Shown here in pieces: positions 30,463 to 39,889 of a DNA stretch of 64,000 nucleotides (position 1 is its first letter; every line of letters starts with the position of its first letter). Below the pieces are notes generated by a model. It was not told the DNA's origin and ran no database searches. It saw only the letters and a program-made list of their open reading frames with translations. The DNA is from Microthrixaceae bacterium. Lineage in GTDB: Bacteria > Actinomycetota > Acidimicrobiia > Acidimicrobiales > Microtrichaceae. The translations under genes were made by a program, and so were the position numbers. The DNA is taken from NCBI GenBank assembly GCA_020637215.1, contig JACJWI010000001.1, positions 62,001 to 126,000 on the forward strand, read 5' to 3'.

Positions 30463-33381
30463 CTATATCGGGGTGCGGCCGAGGGCGACGAGTTGCGGGC
30501 CGAGCCACCCGCCGATCGTCGGGGCGAACTCGTCGGTGAAGTGCAACCCGTCGGGTCGACGCACCCGATCCTGGTCCGGCGGCTGCTGGGCGTACCAGCC
30601 CTGGAGGTCGACCACCGTCGCCACCCCCGGGCGGGCGGCCGCGGCCTGGCGGAGCAGCTCGTTGAGGCGGTCGACCCGGGCCGGATCCGACTCGGGCAGG
30701 TTCGTGAACCCCTGGTCGAGGCCGGCCTGGAAGTGCGGGTAGGTCAGCAGCACGACCTTGGCGCCGGACGCACCGAGCACGTCGATCGCCGACACCAGCT
30801 CCTTGAGGATGTAGGCGTCGACCTCGGGCTGGCCGATGTGGCGCCAGCGGTCATCGCCGGGGAACCGGCGGTCGACCACCTCCCAGATGCCGGTGGCCAG
30901 CACGATCACGTCGGGCCGCTGACCCTGCAGCAGCCCCGGGAACACCGTCGCCCAGTCGCAGTCCGCCGCGAACGTCGCGATGTCGCGGCGGAACCGGAAG
31001 CTGCCGCCCCGGGCGATCGGGCACCCCAGCCGGGCGCCGTTCAGCACCTCGATGTCGGAGCGCCCCTTGGACCACCGCTCCAGGCCGTAGCCGATCCCGT
31101 GCGCGACCGAGTCGCCGACCACCAACGTGTCGACCGCCCGGCCGGCCGGGACGGTCCGTCGCGGGGTCGGCGGAGGCGCCGGCGGGAGCTCCCCCGCGGT
31201 CGACAGCGCGGAGAGCGGAGCCGGCGCGGCGACGCCGGTCTGCAGGTCCCGGATGCGGGGCGCGATCCAGCGTGACAGCCGCATGGCACCCTCGGGGCTG
31301 AGACCGATCCCGTCGGCGCGCCACCGTGGGTCGAGGGCACCGCCGGGCCAGGTCGCCATCTCGGCATCCGCGTCGAGGAAGGTCACACCGGCCGAGGAGG
31401 CCGCCGACCTCAGCACCGAGTTCCATGCCGCCCGCCGGGCGTCGTCGTTCTCGGCGTGACCGGCCGCAGGGACACCGGCGGCGGCCTCCTGGCCCTCGGC
31501 GACGAGCATCGCCGCCTGCGTCGGATCGGCGGGCAGCGTGGTCGGGACCGGTGCCGGATCGGGCGCCGTGCTGCGGACCGGAGGTGTCGACAGGACGACG
31601 ACCTGCGTGCCGGTCGCCGCCAGGTCGCCGAGCAGGTCCGCCACGTCGGCTCGCAGGAAGTCGTCGATCTCCGGTGATCCGGGCGCGGCCCACGGCGTCG
31701 TGGGCGACAGCCGCCGGTCCGCCAGGTCGCGGGTCCCGGCCATGACCACCACGACGTCGGGGCGGGTGGCGGCGACCTGGTCGATCCACCCCTGGCGGGC
31801 CGCCGCGCAGCGGTCGACGTCGCGCTCCACGGCGCCGTCGGCCCGACGGACCCACCCGCCGACCGCCAGGCCGCACTCGGCGTTCGCCACCACCGTCCCG
31901 TCCATCGGCGACCGACCCCCCACCGCGAGGTGCCCGTCGAGCGAGGCCGCGAACTGGTCGCCGATCACCGTCACCGTCAGCGGTCGGGGCGGAGCCGTCG
32001 TCGGGGTGGCCGCCGCGGCCTGCTGCAGGCTGGTCGGGGCGGGGAGGTCCATCGTGACGAGGCCGGTGGTGACCAGCAGCACCAGCACCGCGGCGGGGGC
32101 GACGACACGCGCCCGTCGGGCCGGCAGGAGTCCGCCGACCCGGACCGGCTGCTCCAGGAAGCGGAACATCAGGACCGACGCCGTCAGCGTCACCGCCATG
32201 CGCAGCGCGAACAGCGGTCCGTCGGACCACCCCACCCGCTCGGGCGTGAGCCACAGGAAGATCGGCCAGTGCAGCAGGTACACGCCGTAGGAGATCCGTC
32301 CGAGCTCGACCAGGGGTCGCACGGCCAGCACCCGCGTCACGAGACCGCCCTGCAGCGCCCCCAGGATCAGGCCGACCGTGCAGGCCGCGACCACGAGGAA
32401 CCCGACGGGGTACATCCAGGTGGATCGCACGGTGGCCACGTTCCAGAAGACGACCGAGACCGCGAGACCGACGACGGCCAGCGCATCGGCGATCCCCCGC
32501 GCCCAGGCCGACCGGAGCCTGATCCGTCGGAGCAGGGCGCAGGCGAGCAGCGCCCCCGCCAGCAGCTCGAACATCCGGCTGAAGGTGCTGAAGTACGCCG
32601 CGTCGAGGTTGGAACGGGCCAGGTAGCCGTTGAGGGCGGCCGAGGCGACGAGCCCGACCGAGCACACGGCGACCACCGACCGGACCGACCGCCCGCCGCG
32701 GCGTCGCTCCAGCGCCAGCAGGCCGGCGATGACCAGCGGCAGCAGCACGTAGAACTGCTGCTCGACCGCCAGGCTCCAGAAGTGCTCGAGCGGCGACGGC
32801 GCCTGGAAGGCCGCCCCGTAGCTGCGGCCCTGGGCGATGAAGTGCCAGTTGATGATCTCGGCCAGGGCGAACGGTACGTCGCCGCGCAGATCCCGCAGCT
32901 GGTCGGTGTTCCAGACGCCGACCAGCCCCATGGCCACGACGATGCCGATCGTCGCCCACGACGCCGGCAGCAGCCGACGGAACCGCCGGACCCAGAAGCC
33001 GCGCAGGTCCACCGAGTCGCGCCGCACCCCCTCGCGCAGCAGCAGCGACGTGATGAGGAAGCCCGAGAGCGTGAAGAAGAGGGAGACGCCGAGGAACCCA
33101 CCGGTCGCCCAGCCGAAGCGGGCGTGGTACACGAGCACGGCGGCGACCGCGATCGCCCGGAGCCCGTCGAGGGCAGGATGGTGACCCAGCGGAGCGACCC
33201 CGCCTGCTGCCGAACCCGCCGGCTCCGAGCCGGGGGTGGATCCGTTGCGGCCCCCTCGGGCCCGTCGGACGACCCGCACCTGGTCGGAGGCGGACTCGTC
33301 GGGCAACGTCTCCCAGTGCCAACGGCCCGCCCCGTCGTCGGACCGCGTCGGTCGCGCGGCCCGCCGACCGCCGGAGGTCAC
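30463..33381 (-). CDS. Acyltransferase-3 (OafA/YrhL) protein with two SGNH domains
   Basis: 972-residue membrane O-acyltransferase expected to acetylate a cell-surface glycan. After a polar N terminus of about 65 residues, PALDGLRAIAVAAVLVYHA begins the ten-helix AT3 domain (to about 440; GRISYGVYLLHWP near the end). Two SGNH-hydrolase-like extracytoplasmic domains follow. The first starts TVTVIGDQFAASLDG, with GDQ in place of GDS and DGIGLS in place of DGxHL. The second is intact: LVVGDSVAHGIGYGLERW and RPDGLHFTDEF. Usual family members have one SGNH domain and about 650-700 residues. GTG start lies four bases after the mannose synthase stop. Confidence 0.9.
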   Translation of the reverse strand: MTSGGRRAARPTRSDDGAGRWHWETLPDESASDQVRVVRRARGGRNGSTPGSEPAGSAAGGVAPLGHHPALDGLRAIAVAAVLVYHARFGWATGGFLGVSLFFTLSGFLITSLLLREGVRRDSVDLRGFWVRRFRRLLPASWATIGIVVAMGLVGVWNTDQLRDLRGDVPFALAEIINWHFIAQGRSYGAAFQAPSPLEHFWSLAVEQQFYVLLPLVIAGLLALERRRGGRSVRSVVAVCSVGLVASAALNGYLARSNLDAAYFSTFSRMFELLAGALLACALLRRIRLRSAWARGIADALAVVGLAVSVVFWNVATVRSTWMYPVGFLVVAACTVGLILGALQGGLVTRVLAVRPLVELGRISYGVYLLHWPIFLWLTPERVGWSDGPLFALRMAVTLTASVLMFRFLEQPVRVGGLLPARRARVVAPAAVLVLLVTTGLVTMDLPAPTSLQQAAAATPTTAPPRPLTVTVIGDQFAASLDGHLAVGGRSPMDGTVVANAECGLAVGGWVRRADGAVERDVDRCAAARQGWIDQVAATRPDVVVVMAGTRDLADRRLSPTTPWAAPGSPEIDDFLRADVADLLGDLAATGTQVVVLSTPPVRSTAPDPAPVPTTLPADPTQAAMLVAEGQEAAAGVPAAGHAENDDARRAAWNSVLRSAASSAGVTFLDADAEMATWPGGALDPRWRADGIGLSPEGAMRLSRWIAPRIRDLQTGVAAPAPLSALSTAGELPPAPPPTPRRTVPAGRAVDTLVVGDSVAHGIGYGLERWSKGRSDIEVLNGARLGCPIARGGSFRFRRDIATFAADCDWATVFPGLLQGQRPDVIVLATGIWEVVDRRFPGDDRWRHIGQPEVDAYILKELVSAIDVLGASGAKVVLLTYPHFQAGLDQGFTNLPESDPARVDRLNELLRQAAAARPGVATVVDLQGWYAQQPPDQDRVRRPDGLHFTDEFAPTIGGWLGPQLVALGRTPI

Positions 33382-33385
33382 GGGG

Positions 33386-34180
33386 TCAGCCCCGGTCAGG
33401 AGTCCCGGTCGGCCTGATCAGCGACTCGGCGTAGCGGCCGGGAGGGGTGGCCCGGAGCCGACCGGTCAGGCCGGGGAGCCGCAGCGCGAGGCCCCACCAC
33501 GTCACCCGGAGCTCGGTCTCGACCATGGTGCGGACCACCGCCATCTTGGACGCTCCCGCCACCCGATCGATGAACGTGATCGGGACCTCGACGATGTCGA
33601 CGCCGACGTCGGACAGGCGGAACGCCGTCTCGATCTGGAACAGGTAGCCGTTGGCGGTGGTGCCGTCGATGTCGATCTTCTCCAGCACCGGCGCCCGATA
33701 GGCGCGGAACGCCGTGGTCGCGTCGCGCATCTTCAGGCGCAGCATCGCTCGGGCATAGCCGTTGCCCCAGCCCGAGAGCTGGCGACGGAACCACGTCCAG
33801 TCCGCCGCGCCACCCGGCACGTAGCGGGATCCGACCGCCACGTCGGCGCCGTCGCGGACCCGACCGATCAGCTGCGGGAGCACCTCGGGATCGTGGGAGA
33901 AGTCGGCGTCCATCTGGGCGATGACGTCGGCCCCCGAGTCGAGCGCGTGACGGAACCCGTGGCGGTACGCGGCGCCGAGCCCCGCCTTGCCGGCCCGGTG
34001 GATGACCTCGATCCCGCCGAGCTCGGCGGCGACACGCTCGGCGACCCGGCCCGTGCCGTCAGGGCTGTTGTCGTCGACGATCAGCACCGACACCTCGGGC
34101 GCCACCCGGTGCAGCTCCCTCAGCAGGCGCTCGATGTTGTCCCCCTCCTGGTAGGTGGGGATCACGACGACGGTCTTCAC
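33386..34180 (-). CDS. Polyprenol monophosphomannose synthase (GT2)
   Basis: 264-residue family 2 glycosyltransferase, DPM1/Ppm1 catalytic type, making polyprenol-phosphate-mannose for envelope glycans. Signatures: VVIPTYQEGDNIERLL at the N terminus, IVDDNSPDGTG, QMDADFSHDPE with the metal-binding DxD-type DAD, and VGSRYVPGG. No C-terminal membrane domain; a hydrophobic end (TWWGLALRLPGLTG) may associate with the membrane. GTG at 34180 is supported by TAGAGT at 34189-34194, eight bases upstream. It is the first gene of a pair with the AT3-SGNH gene. It would supply donor to the GT-C proteins around it. Confidence 0.9.
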   Translation of the reverse strand: MKTVVVIPTYQEGDNIERLLRELHRVAPEVSVLIVDDNSPDGTGRVAERVAAELGGIEVIHRAGKAGLGAAYRHGFRHALDSGADVIAQMDADFSHDPEVLPQLIGRVRDGADVAVGSRYVPGGAADWTWFRRQLSGWGNGYARAMLRLKMRDATTAFRAYRAPVLEKIDIDGTTANGYLFQIETAFRLSDVGVDIVEVPITFIDRVAGASKMAVVRTMVETELRVTWWGLALRLPGLTGRLRATPPGRYAESLIRPTGTPDRG

Positions 34181-34188
34181 GGGCCCAG

Positions 34189-34194
34189 ACTCTA
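34189..34194 (-). promoter_or_regulatory. Leaderless -10 element (TAGAGT) for the mannose synthase gene
   Basis: TAGAGT on the minus strand eight bases before GTG 34180; it rules in the short start and not the frame from 34312, which would run over the divergent gene. Confidence 0.55.
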
Positions 34195-34288
34195 CCGGCC
34201 CGGTGACCCGGCCCTCCGGCACCCACACCTCCGGCCCCGGCACACGTGCGGGCCGCTCCACTGCCCCCGGCGCGAAGGTGACCGTCGG

Positions 34289-34294
34289 TAGTCT
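34289..34294 (+). promoter_or_regulatory. Leaderless -10 element (TAGTCT) for the membrane glycosyltransferase gene
   Basis: TAGTCT eight bases before GTG 34303, facing away from the TAGAGT promoter at 34189-34194. Confidence 0.55.
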
Positions 34295-34302
34295 GTGCCG
34301 TC

Positions 34303-36198
34303 GTGTCGGCAAGCATCCCGGTCTCCGATCCCCCGCCCGTGGTCCGACGACGCCGTCGGGGTGACGCGGACGAGCTGATCCCGACCCGAACCGATCGGCG
34401 CGAGCTGCTGCTGCAGATCGCCATCGTCGTCGTCGCCGCGGCGCCGGCCCTGGCGGCCACCCTCTCGGTGATCGGCATCCACTGGGTCCCCGGTGGAGAC
34501 CAGGCCATCGAGGTCCTGCGCATCTCCGACGTCGGAGGCCCGCACACCCCGCTGGTGGGCCCCTGGTCGCGGTGGGGTTGGGCGCATCCCGGACCCGCGC
34601 TGTTCTGGCTGGTCGCCCCCACCCAGCACCTGTTCGGCAACGACGGGGTGCTGCTGGCCTGCGGTCTGCTGAGCACGGCCAGCGCGGCGGGCATCGCTGC
34701 GGTGGCCATCCGGCGTGGCGGCACCGTCCTCGGAGCGATCACCGCGCTCGGCGTGGTCGGGTTCCTGGGTGGAATGGGTCTGAGCACCGCTGTCGATCCG
34801 TGGAACCCGTACGTGGCGCTGCTGCCGTTCCTGCTGTTCGTGCTCCTGGTGTGGAGCGTGGTCTGCGACGACCTGGTGATGGCGCCGGCGGCCGCGGTGG
34901 TCGGGTCGTTCTGCGTCCAGGCCCACGTCGGCTTCCTGCCACTGGTGGGGGGTCTGTCCGCTCTGGCGTTCGTGGCCGTCGCGGTCCGCCACCTCCGTGC
35001 CCACCGGGCTGCGCCCGAGGGCGGGACCCGCTCGGACACCGGATCCGGCGGGCTGCTCGCCGCGGTCCGTCGGCACCGACTGCTGAGCACGTTCCTGGCC
35101 ACCGTCGTCGCCGGCGGGCTCATGTGGCTCGCGCCGCTGTGGGACCAGCTGTTCGGCAGCGGGAACCTCTCGGCGTTGCTGAGCTACGCACGATCCCCCG
35201 AGTCCGACACGGCAGGGTGGTCCAAGGCGTTCGGCATCATGAGCGGCCAGCTGCGCCTGCCCGCCCCGTGGATGGGCGCGAACGAGGCCAGCGCCGCCGG
35301 ACTGACGCTGACCGCCGGTTGGGCGTGGGGTGTCGGCGCGGTGCTCCTGCTGGTCGTCGCCGCCGTGGTCGCGGTCCGTCGACGCCATGTCGACGTCGCC
35401 ATCCTCGACGGGATCGCCGTGGTCGCGATCGGCCTCGCCGTGCTGTCGACCGCCCGGATGACCGGGTTCGTCGCCCCGTACATGACCCAGTGGTGGTGGA
35501 TCGTCTCCTTCGTCGCCCTCCTGGCGCTGGTGTGGACCGTGGTCTCGCTGCTCGACCTCGCCGACGCCCGCGCCCTCGCCGTCGGGGCGCTGGGGGTGGC
35601 GGTCGTCGTCGGCGGGTTCGTCGTCGTCCGGGACGTACCGGTCGATGCCCCGGTCCCGACCCTGTCACGAGCGCTGTCCGAGCTGGTCGGACCGACCGCG
35701 GCGGCCCTCGACCGCGACCACCGCTACGTCGTGCACACCGTCGACGAGCGCAACTGGGGCGGAGCGGGCCCCGGCCTGCAGCTCGCGCTGGAGCAGCTGG
35801 GCTACCACGTGTTCGTCGGACCCACCGATCTGACCGACATCCAGTACGGAGCGCGGCGGGTCCTCGAGCCAGCGGTCGGCGACGGGGTGATCACCATCGT
35901 CGGGCTGGATTCGATGGGCAACGGTTGGGTGCCGCCCGATGGCGCCCGCGAGCTCGCCCGCTACGACCCGCTGAGCGCGGCCGAGCGCCGCGAGTTCGAC
36001 GAGTCCCAGGCGTCGATGCACGAACGGATGAGTGCCGCCCTCGGCTCCGAGGCCCCCGAGGGCGTGCTCTCGATGGACTCGCTCCACCATGCGATGCTGG
36101 CGCGGGCCTCGGGTGTCTCCCAGGCCGAGATCGACCGCATGAAGGAGCTCCAGGCTCCCGGGTCGGGTTTCGCGGTGTTCCTGTCTCCCCCGGCCTGA
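34303..36198 (+). CDS. GT-C-like polytopic membrane protein
   Basis: 631-residue membrane protein with about eleven hydrophobic segments and a soluble C-terminal end of about 180 residues. After the first helix the outer loop holds GGDQAIEVLRISDVGG and GWAHPGPALFWLVAP, the acidic-loop plus HPGP pattern of GT-C transferases that use polyprenol-phosphate sugars. STAVDPWNPYVALLPF and QAHVGFLPLVGGL are shared with the protein at 38016-39836, so the two are paralogues. Donor and acceptor are unknown; the nearby mannose synthase suggests polyprenol-phosphate-mannose as a possible donor. GTG start, leaderless. Confidence 0.75.
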   Translation: MSASIPVSDPPPVVRRRRRGDADELIPTRTDRRELLLQIAIVVVAAAPALAATLSVIGIHWVPGGDQAIEVLRISDVGGPHTPLVGPWSRWGWAHPGPALFWLVAPTQHLFGNDGVLLACGLLSTASAAGIAAVAIRRGGTVLGAITALGVVGFLGGMGLSTAVDPWNPYVALLPFLLFVLLVWSVVCDDLVMAPAAAVVGSFCVQAHVGFLPLVGGLSALAFVAVAVRHLRAHRAAPEGGTRSDTGSGGLLAAVRRHRLLSTFLATVVAGGLMWLAPLWDQLFGSGNLSALLSYARSPESDTAGWSKAFGIMSGQLRLPAPWMGANEASAAGLTLTAGWAWGVGAVLLLVVAAVVAVRRRHVDVAILDGIAVVAIGLAVLSTARMTGFVAPYMTQWWWIVSFVALLALVWTVVSLLDLADARALAVGALGVAVVVGGFVVVRDVPVDAPVPTLSRALSELVGPTAAALDRDHRYVVHTVDERNWGGAGPGLQLALEQLGYHVFVGPTDLTDIQYGARRVLEPAVGDGVITIVGLDSMGNGWVPPDGARELARYDPLSAAERREFDESQASMHERMSAALGSEAPEGVLSMDSLHHAMLARASGVSQAEIDRMKELQAPGSGFAVFLSPPA

Positions 36199-36228
36199 CC
36201 GGACAGCCTCATTCAGCGACAGCGCCGC

Positions 36229-37968
36229 TCAACGACAGCGCTCGAGCAGCCGGAACGTCCCGGCGTCGGTCACCGGGCAGTAGTGCTCCGCCACGACCCG
36301 GTTGGCCGCGTCGCTGCCATGACCCGCGCTGTCGTTCGGTTCGGTCCACCCGCTCCATGCGTCGGAGACGATCAGCCAGTCGTTGCGTTCCAGCTCGTCG
36401 GCCAACCCCGAGTCGTCCGCGTCGGCGATGCCGGGGTCCATCTCGATGTAGCGGGTGCCGGGAACCAGGTCGGGGAACAGGTAGTAGAAGAACGAGTCGC
36501 TGTAGTTGGTGCGCGACAGGTCGACGGGCCCGACGATCAGCGAGTCACCCGGCTCGGCCCGCTCCCGGAGGCTGTCGACCACCGCCTGGGCGTCCGCGGC
36601 CGCCTCCGCGCTGCCGTAGTAGAAGGTGCGCCCGTCGTTGGTGATCGGGAAGCCGAAGCGGTTGCGCCCGGCGCTCTGGCCGACCAGGTCGACGTAGGTG
36701 CGCAGCGGGTAGAACGGGATCACCGCCACCAGCACGACCGCGACCGTGCCGATGCCCAGGGCGACGCCCGCGGCCGACGGCCAGGCGGGCCGCACCGAGG
36801 CGACGAGCGACGCGATCGCGGGGATCGCCAGGGCGAAGGTGATGCCGGTCACCCACGACAGGTGGGCGGTGTCAGGGCGTTGCACCGCCTGTTGGAGCAG
36901 AGCGGCGGAGAACAACGCGGGGGCCCACAGGGCGATCGCCCGCTCCGAGCCCGGTTCGCGGCGCCGCAGCCGCCAGGCCGCGAACACGACGAGGGCGATG
37001 CTCAGCGGGATGAGCGCGAACCACAGGAAGATCTGCTGGGACAGCGCGGGCATCGGGAACGGCCACCCGCTGGTGCGAAGGACGCCGGCTCGTTGCAGGA
37101 AGCCGTCGACTTCACCCCACGACGGTGGAACGGGAAGGGATCGGCCCCCTCGGAGCTGGAACACCGGCTCGAGGAACATCCCCCGGAACGAGTCGCCCAC
37201 CCCGGAGATCAGGACGTGGGGGACGTACAGCGCCAGGGCGCCGAGGGTCCCCCACAGCAGCGGTCGACGTCGCTGCGGTGGCAGGTCGAACCAGAGCGCG
37301 GCCAGGCCCAGTCCGACGGCGAGCACCAGGTCGGGGCGGTACAGCAGCGCGATGCCGCTCAGCACGCCGGCCAGCGGCACCAGCCAGCGACGGTCGGTGG
37401 ACCCGCCGCGGTAGCGGCGGGCCGCCGTCGTACCCGCGACCAGGCCCCAGATGCCGAACGCCAGCGCTCCGTTCCACGCCATCGCCGACAGCCCGAGCGG
37501 ACCGATGAGCACCAGCACCGACACGACCGCCGAGGAGGTGGCGACGACCCGTCCGAACGGGCGCAGCAGGACGAACAGGCCGTAGGCAACCGCCGCGTGC
37601 TGCACCAACCCGACCGAGCGCTCGACGGTCAGGCTGACCCCGAGCACCTTGTACACCGCGGCGAGCACCCACAGCGATCCCGGGCCGTAGAGGTGCAGGA
37701 AGTCGCGGTGCGGCCACGACCCGTTCAGGATCTGCTCCGGGAAGGCCAGCATGAAGCCCTCCTCCATCGGAGGACCCTGGTAGCGCATCAGTCCCGCCAC
37801 CGGCAGCGCCAGGACCAGGGTGACCACGGCCAGACCGAGCGCGTCGGTCCGCCCCCAACGCAGGTCGGTCGTCACCTCCGGGGTGGCGATCCCGTCGGGC
37901 GCCTCGGCCTCGCTGTCCACGCCCGGCACCGGCTGAGTCTCGCGCGGCCGGTGCCGTCGGTCCGACAT
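36229..37968 (-). CDS. GT-C-like (GT39-type) membrane glycosyltransferase
   Basis: 579-residue membrane protein. After the first helix the periplasmic loop includes QGPPMEEGFMLAFPEQ and HRDFLHLYGPGSLWVLA, an acidic-loop and YGPG pattern as in ArnT/PMT-like GT39 enzymes. About ten membrane segments follow, then a soluble C-terminal domain with LIVGPVDLSRTNYSDSF and WLIVSDAWSGW. ATG 37968 is chosen; it lies 47 bases after the stop of the upstream gene, so both are probably one operon. Similar to, but distinct from, the pair of paralogues at 34303 and 38016. Acceptor is unknown. Confidence 0.75.
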   Translation of the reverse strand: MSDRRHRPRETQPVPGVDSEAEAPDGIATPEVTTDLRWGRTDALGLAVVTLVLALPVAGLMRYQGPPMEEGFMLAFPEQILNGSWPHRDFLHLYGPGSLWVLAAVYKVLGVSLTVERSVGLVQHAAVAYGLFVLLRPFGRVVATSSAVVSVLVLIGPLGLSAMAWNGALAFGIWGLVAGTTAARRYRGGSTDRRWLVPLAGVLSGIALLYRPDLVLAVGLGLAALWFDLPPQRRRPLLWGTLGALALYVPHVLISGVGDSFRGMFLEPVFQLRGGRSLPVPPSWGEVDGFLQRAGVLRTSGWPFPMPALSQQIFLWFALIPLSIALVVFAAWRLRRREPGSERAIALWAPALFSAALLQQAVQRPDTAHLSWVTGITFALAIPAIASLVASVRPAWPSAAGVALGIGTVAVVLVAVIPFYPLRTYVDLVGQSAGRNRFGFPITNDGRTFYYGSAEAAADAQAVVDSLRERAEPGDSLIVGPVDLSRTNYSDSFFYYLFPDLVPGTRYIEMDPGIADADDSGLADELERNDWLIVSDAWSGWTEPNDSAGHGSDAANRVVAEHYCPVTDAGTFRLLERCR

Positions 37969-38015
37969 CGACCGGAGCCCGGCCCACCGGGACCGGAGGC
38001 TGCGAGTGGCGACGC

Positions 38016-39836
38016 TCAGCAGTCGTCGAGCGCCGCGGTGAGCTCGGCCCAGGCCGGATCGGCCCGGTGGGCCAGCTCCACGTACTCCGCGACGTCGCCG
38101 TCGCGGGTCGACACGCCGTCGAGGGCGCCCGCCATCACCAGATCGGCGAACCGTCCGTCGGCGAGCAGCGCGGTCGTCCCGTCGCTGAGGTCGAGCTGCG
38201 GCCCGCCGTGCGCGGCGGCGTCCGCGGCGACCCGTGACGGCGTCGGGTCCGGGTAGCGGCGAGCCAGGATCGACCGGAGCGCGGCCAGACGGCGCAGCTC
38301 GGAACGGGTCAGGGGGCTCGGAGCGGCCAGGAGCGGGCCGCCTCCGGTGCTGTCGGCGGGCTCGTCGCCCAGCTGCAGGTCGCAGGCCTGCCGCAGCGGC
38401 CGGGGCCGGTCGGTCATCGATGCGACGTCCCACTCGTCGTCGGTGCCGACGCCGTTGGCGATGCCGCGACGGTCGAGCTCGGCGGTGACTGCGGGGGCGA
38501 CGAACCACCCGGCGACGAACCCCGAGGCCCTGACGTTCAGTCGGTCGGGCAGGCGATCAGCGGCGGCGAGGTCCGCGACGACCTGGCCGGCCCGGACGCG
38601 TGTGGCGGGATCCAGGCCGACGTAGCCCCGGGGAACCGACAGCACCCAGACCGCGGTGACGAGCACCGGGACCCACCACGCTCCGGCCAGGCGTGACGGC
38701 CGGCGCGCCCACCACGCGGCGGCCACGCCGAAGGTCAGACACGACGCCAGCGGCCACAGCGGACGGGTGTAGGCGGTGGGGATCAGGCCGTCGGTGGCCG
38801 GGGCCCGGCTGGCGAGCAGCGTCCACACCCCGAAGGCGGAGCCGAACGCGATGATCCAGCTGCGGCTCCAGTGGTCGCGGGGGGCGACCCAACCGCTCAG
38901 CACCACGACGACCACCGAAACGCCGACGATCAACCACTCGACCGCGGTGGCCGAGCGGGGCAACCACATCGAGTCCACGGTCCCGTGGGCCGGACCGAGC
39001 GCGGCGGCCGCAGCGACGACCGGCACCCCCGCACCGGGCTCCCCGCCGCCGGCCATCGCACGGGTGAGCAGCCACGGGTTGTGGCTTCCGGCGACGAGGT
39101 CGACCAGCGGGGGGACCCACAGCAGGGCGGCAAGACCGGTAAGCCACGGCACCCGGGCCCGGGTCGCGCGGACCTCGGGGCGCCGCCACGTCCGGACCGC
39201 GACGACCGCCGCCACCCCGGCGACGAGCGGCAGGTAGCCGGCGTGCAGCTGGGCGACCACCGAGGCGGCGACGACCAGTGCCCACCAGCCGACCCGACGG
39301 CCGTTCCACACCGCGACCGCCGCGGCCAGCAGCACGGCCAGCCACGGGAGTGCGGCGTACGGGTTCCACGGGTCGGCCAGCATCTCGGTGCTGATCGTGA
39401 ACAGGCCGACGACCGCGGCGACCTGCACCCCGACCGCGGCGAGCGTCGAGGACCGCGGCAACGACCGCACCAGCACCCCGAGCCAGGCGAGGGCCGCGGC
39501 GCCGGCGGCCGCGGTGCCCACGACGATCCCCCGGAACCCGGCGAGGGTCCAGAACGGGGCGAGCCAGTAGAACTGCAGCGGGCCGGGGTGGTGGGTGGCG
39601 ACCGCTCCCCGCCCGATCGTCGAGGGCATGCCGACCAGCGGCCACCTGCCGGCCCCGACGTCGGCCACCCGCTGGGTCAGCCACGCCGTGTCGCCGACGG
39701 TGACCGGGAACCGCCACGACGCGGCCAACGACACCGCGGCGGCGACGAGGGGCACGACGAGCAGCACAGCCGCCGGGAGGCGGTCGGTGACCGGCGCGGG
39801 AACGTCCGGGTCGATCGTCGTCGAGTCGCTGGCCAC
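38016..39836 (-). CDS. GT-C-like polytopic membrane protein, paralogue of 34303-36198
   Basis: 606-residue membrane protein. The outer loop after the first helix reads VGDTAWLTQRVADVGAGRW and later HHPGPLQFYWLAPFW; LADPWNPYAALPWLAVLL and QLHAGYLPLVAG follow. These match, in order, GGDQ, HPGP, DPWNPY and QAHVGFLPLV in the protein at 34303-36198, so they are paralogues, presumably transferring sugars from polyprenol carriers. A soluble C-terminal part of about 170 residues ends ELTAALDDC. GTG 39836 is supported by TAGTGT at 39847-39852, ten bases upstream. Confidence 0.75.
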   Translation of the reverse strand: MASDSTTIDPDVPAPVTDRLPAAVLLVVPLVAAAVSLAASWRFPVTVGDTAWLTQRVADVGAGRWPLVGMPSTIGRGAVATHHPGPLQFYWLAPFWTLAGFRGIVVGTAAAGAAALAWLGVLVRSLPRSSTLAAVGVQVAAVVGLFTISTEMLADPWNPYAALPWLAVLLAAAVAVWNGRRVGWWALVVAASVVAQLHAGYLPLVAGVAAVVAVRTWRRPEVRATRARVPWLTGLAALLWVPPLVDLVAGSHNPWLLTRAMAGGGEPGAGVPVVAAAAALGPAHGTVDSMWLPRSATAVEWLIVGVSVVVVVLSGWVAPRDHWSRSWIIAFGSAFGVWTLLASRAPATDGLIPTAYTRPLWPLASCLTFGVAAAWWARRPSRLAGAWWVPVLVTAVWVLSVPRGYVGLDPATRVRAGQVVADLAAADRLPDRLNVRASGFVAGWFVAPAVTAELDRRGIANGVGTDDEWDVASMTDRPRPLRQACDLQLGDEPADSTGGGPLLAAPSPLTRSELRRLAALRSILARRYPDPTPSRVAADAAAHGGPQLDLSDGTTALLADGRFADLVMAGALDGVSTRDGDVAEYVELAHRADPAWAELTAALDDC

Positions 39837-39846
39837 TGCGCGCCGG

Positions 39847-39852
39847 ACACTA
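39847..39852 (-). promoter_or_regulatory. Probable -10 element (TAGTGT), minus strand
   Basis: TAGTGT ten bases before GTG 39836 and back-to-back with TAGCAT at 39876-39881; a compact divergent promoter region of about 50 bases. Confidence 0.5.
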
Positions 39853-39875
39853 CTCGGGCGGTTCCCGCCCACCGG

Positions 39876-39881
39876 TAGCAT
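39876..39881 (+). promoter_or_regulatory. Leaderless -10 element (TAGCAT), plus strand
   Basis: TAGCAT eight bases before GTG 39890. Confidence 0.55.
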
Positions 39882-39889
39882 CCGCGGCC

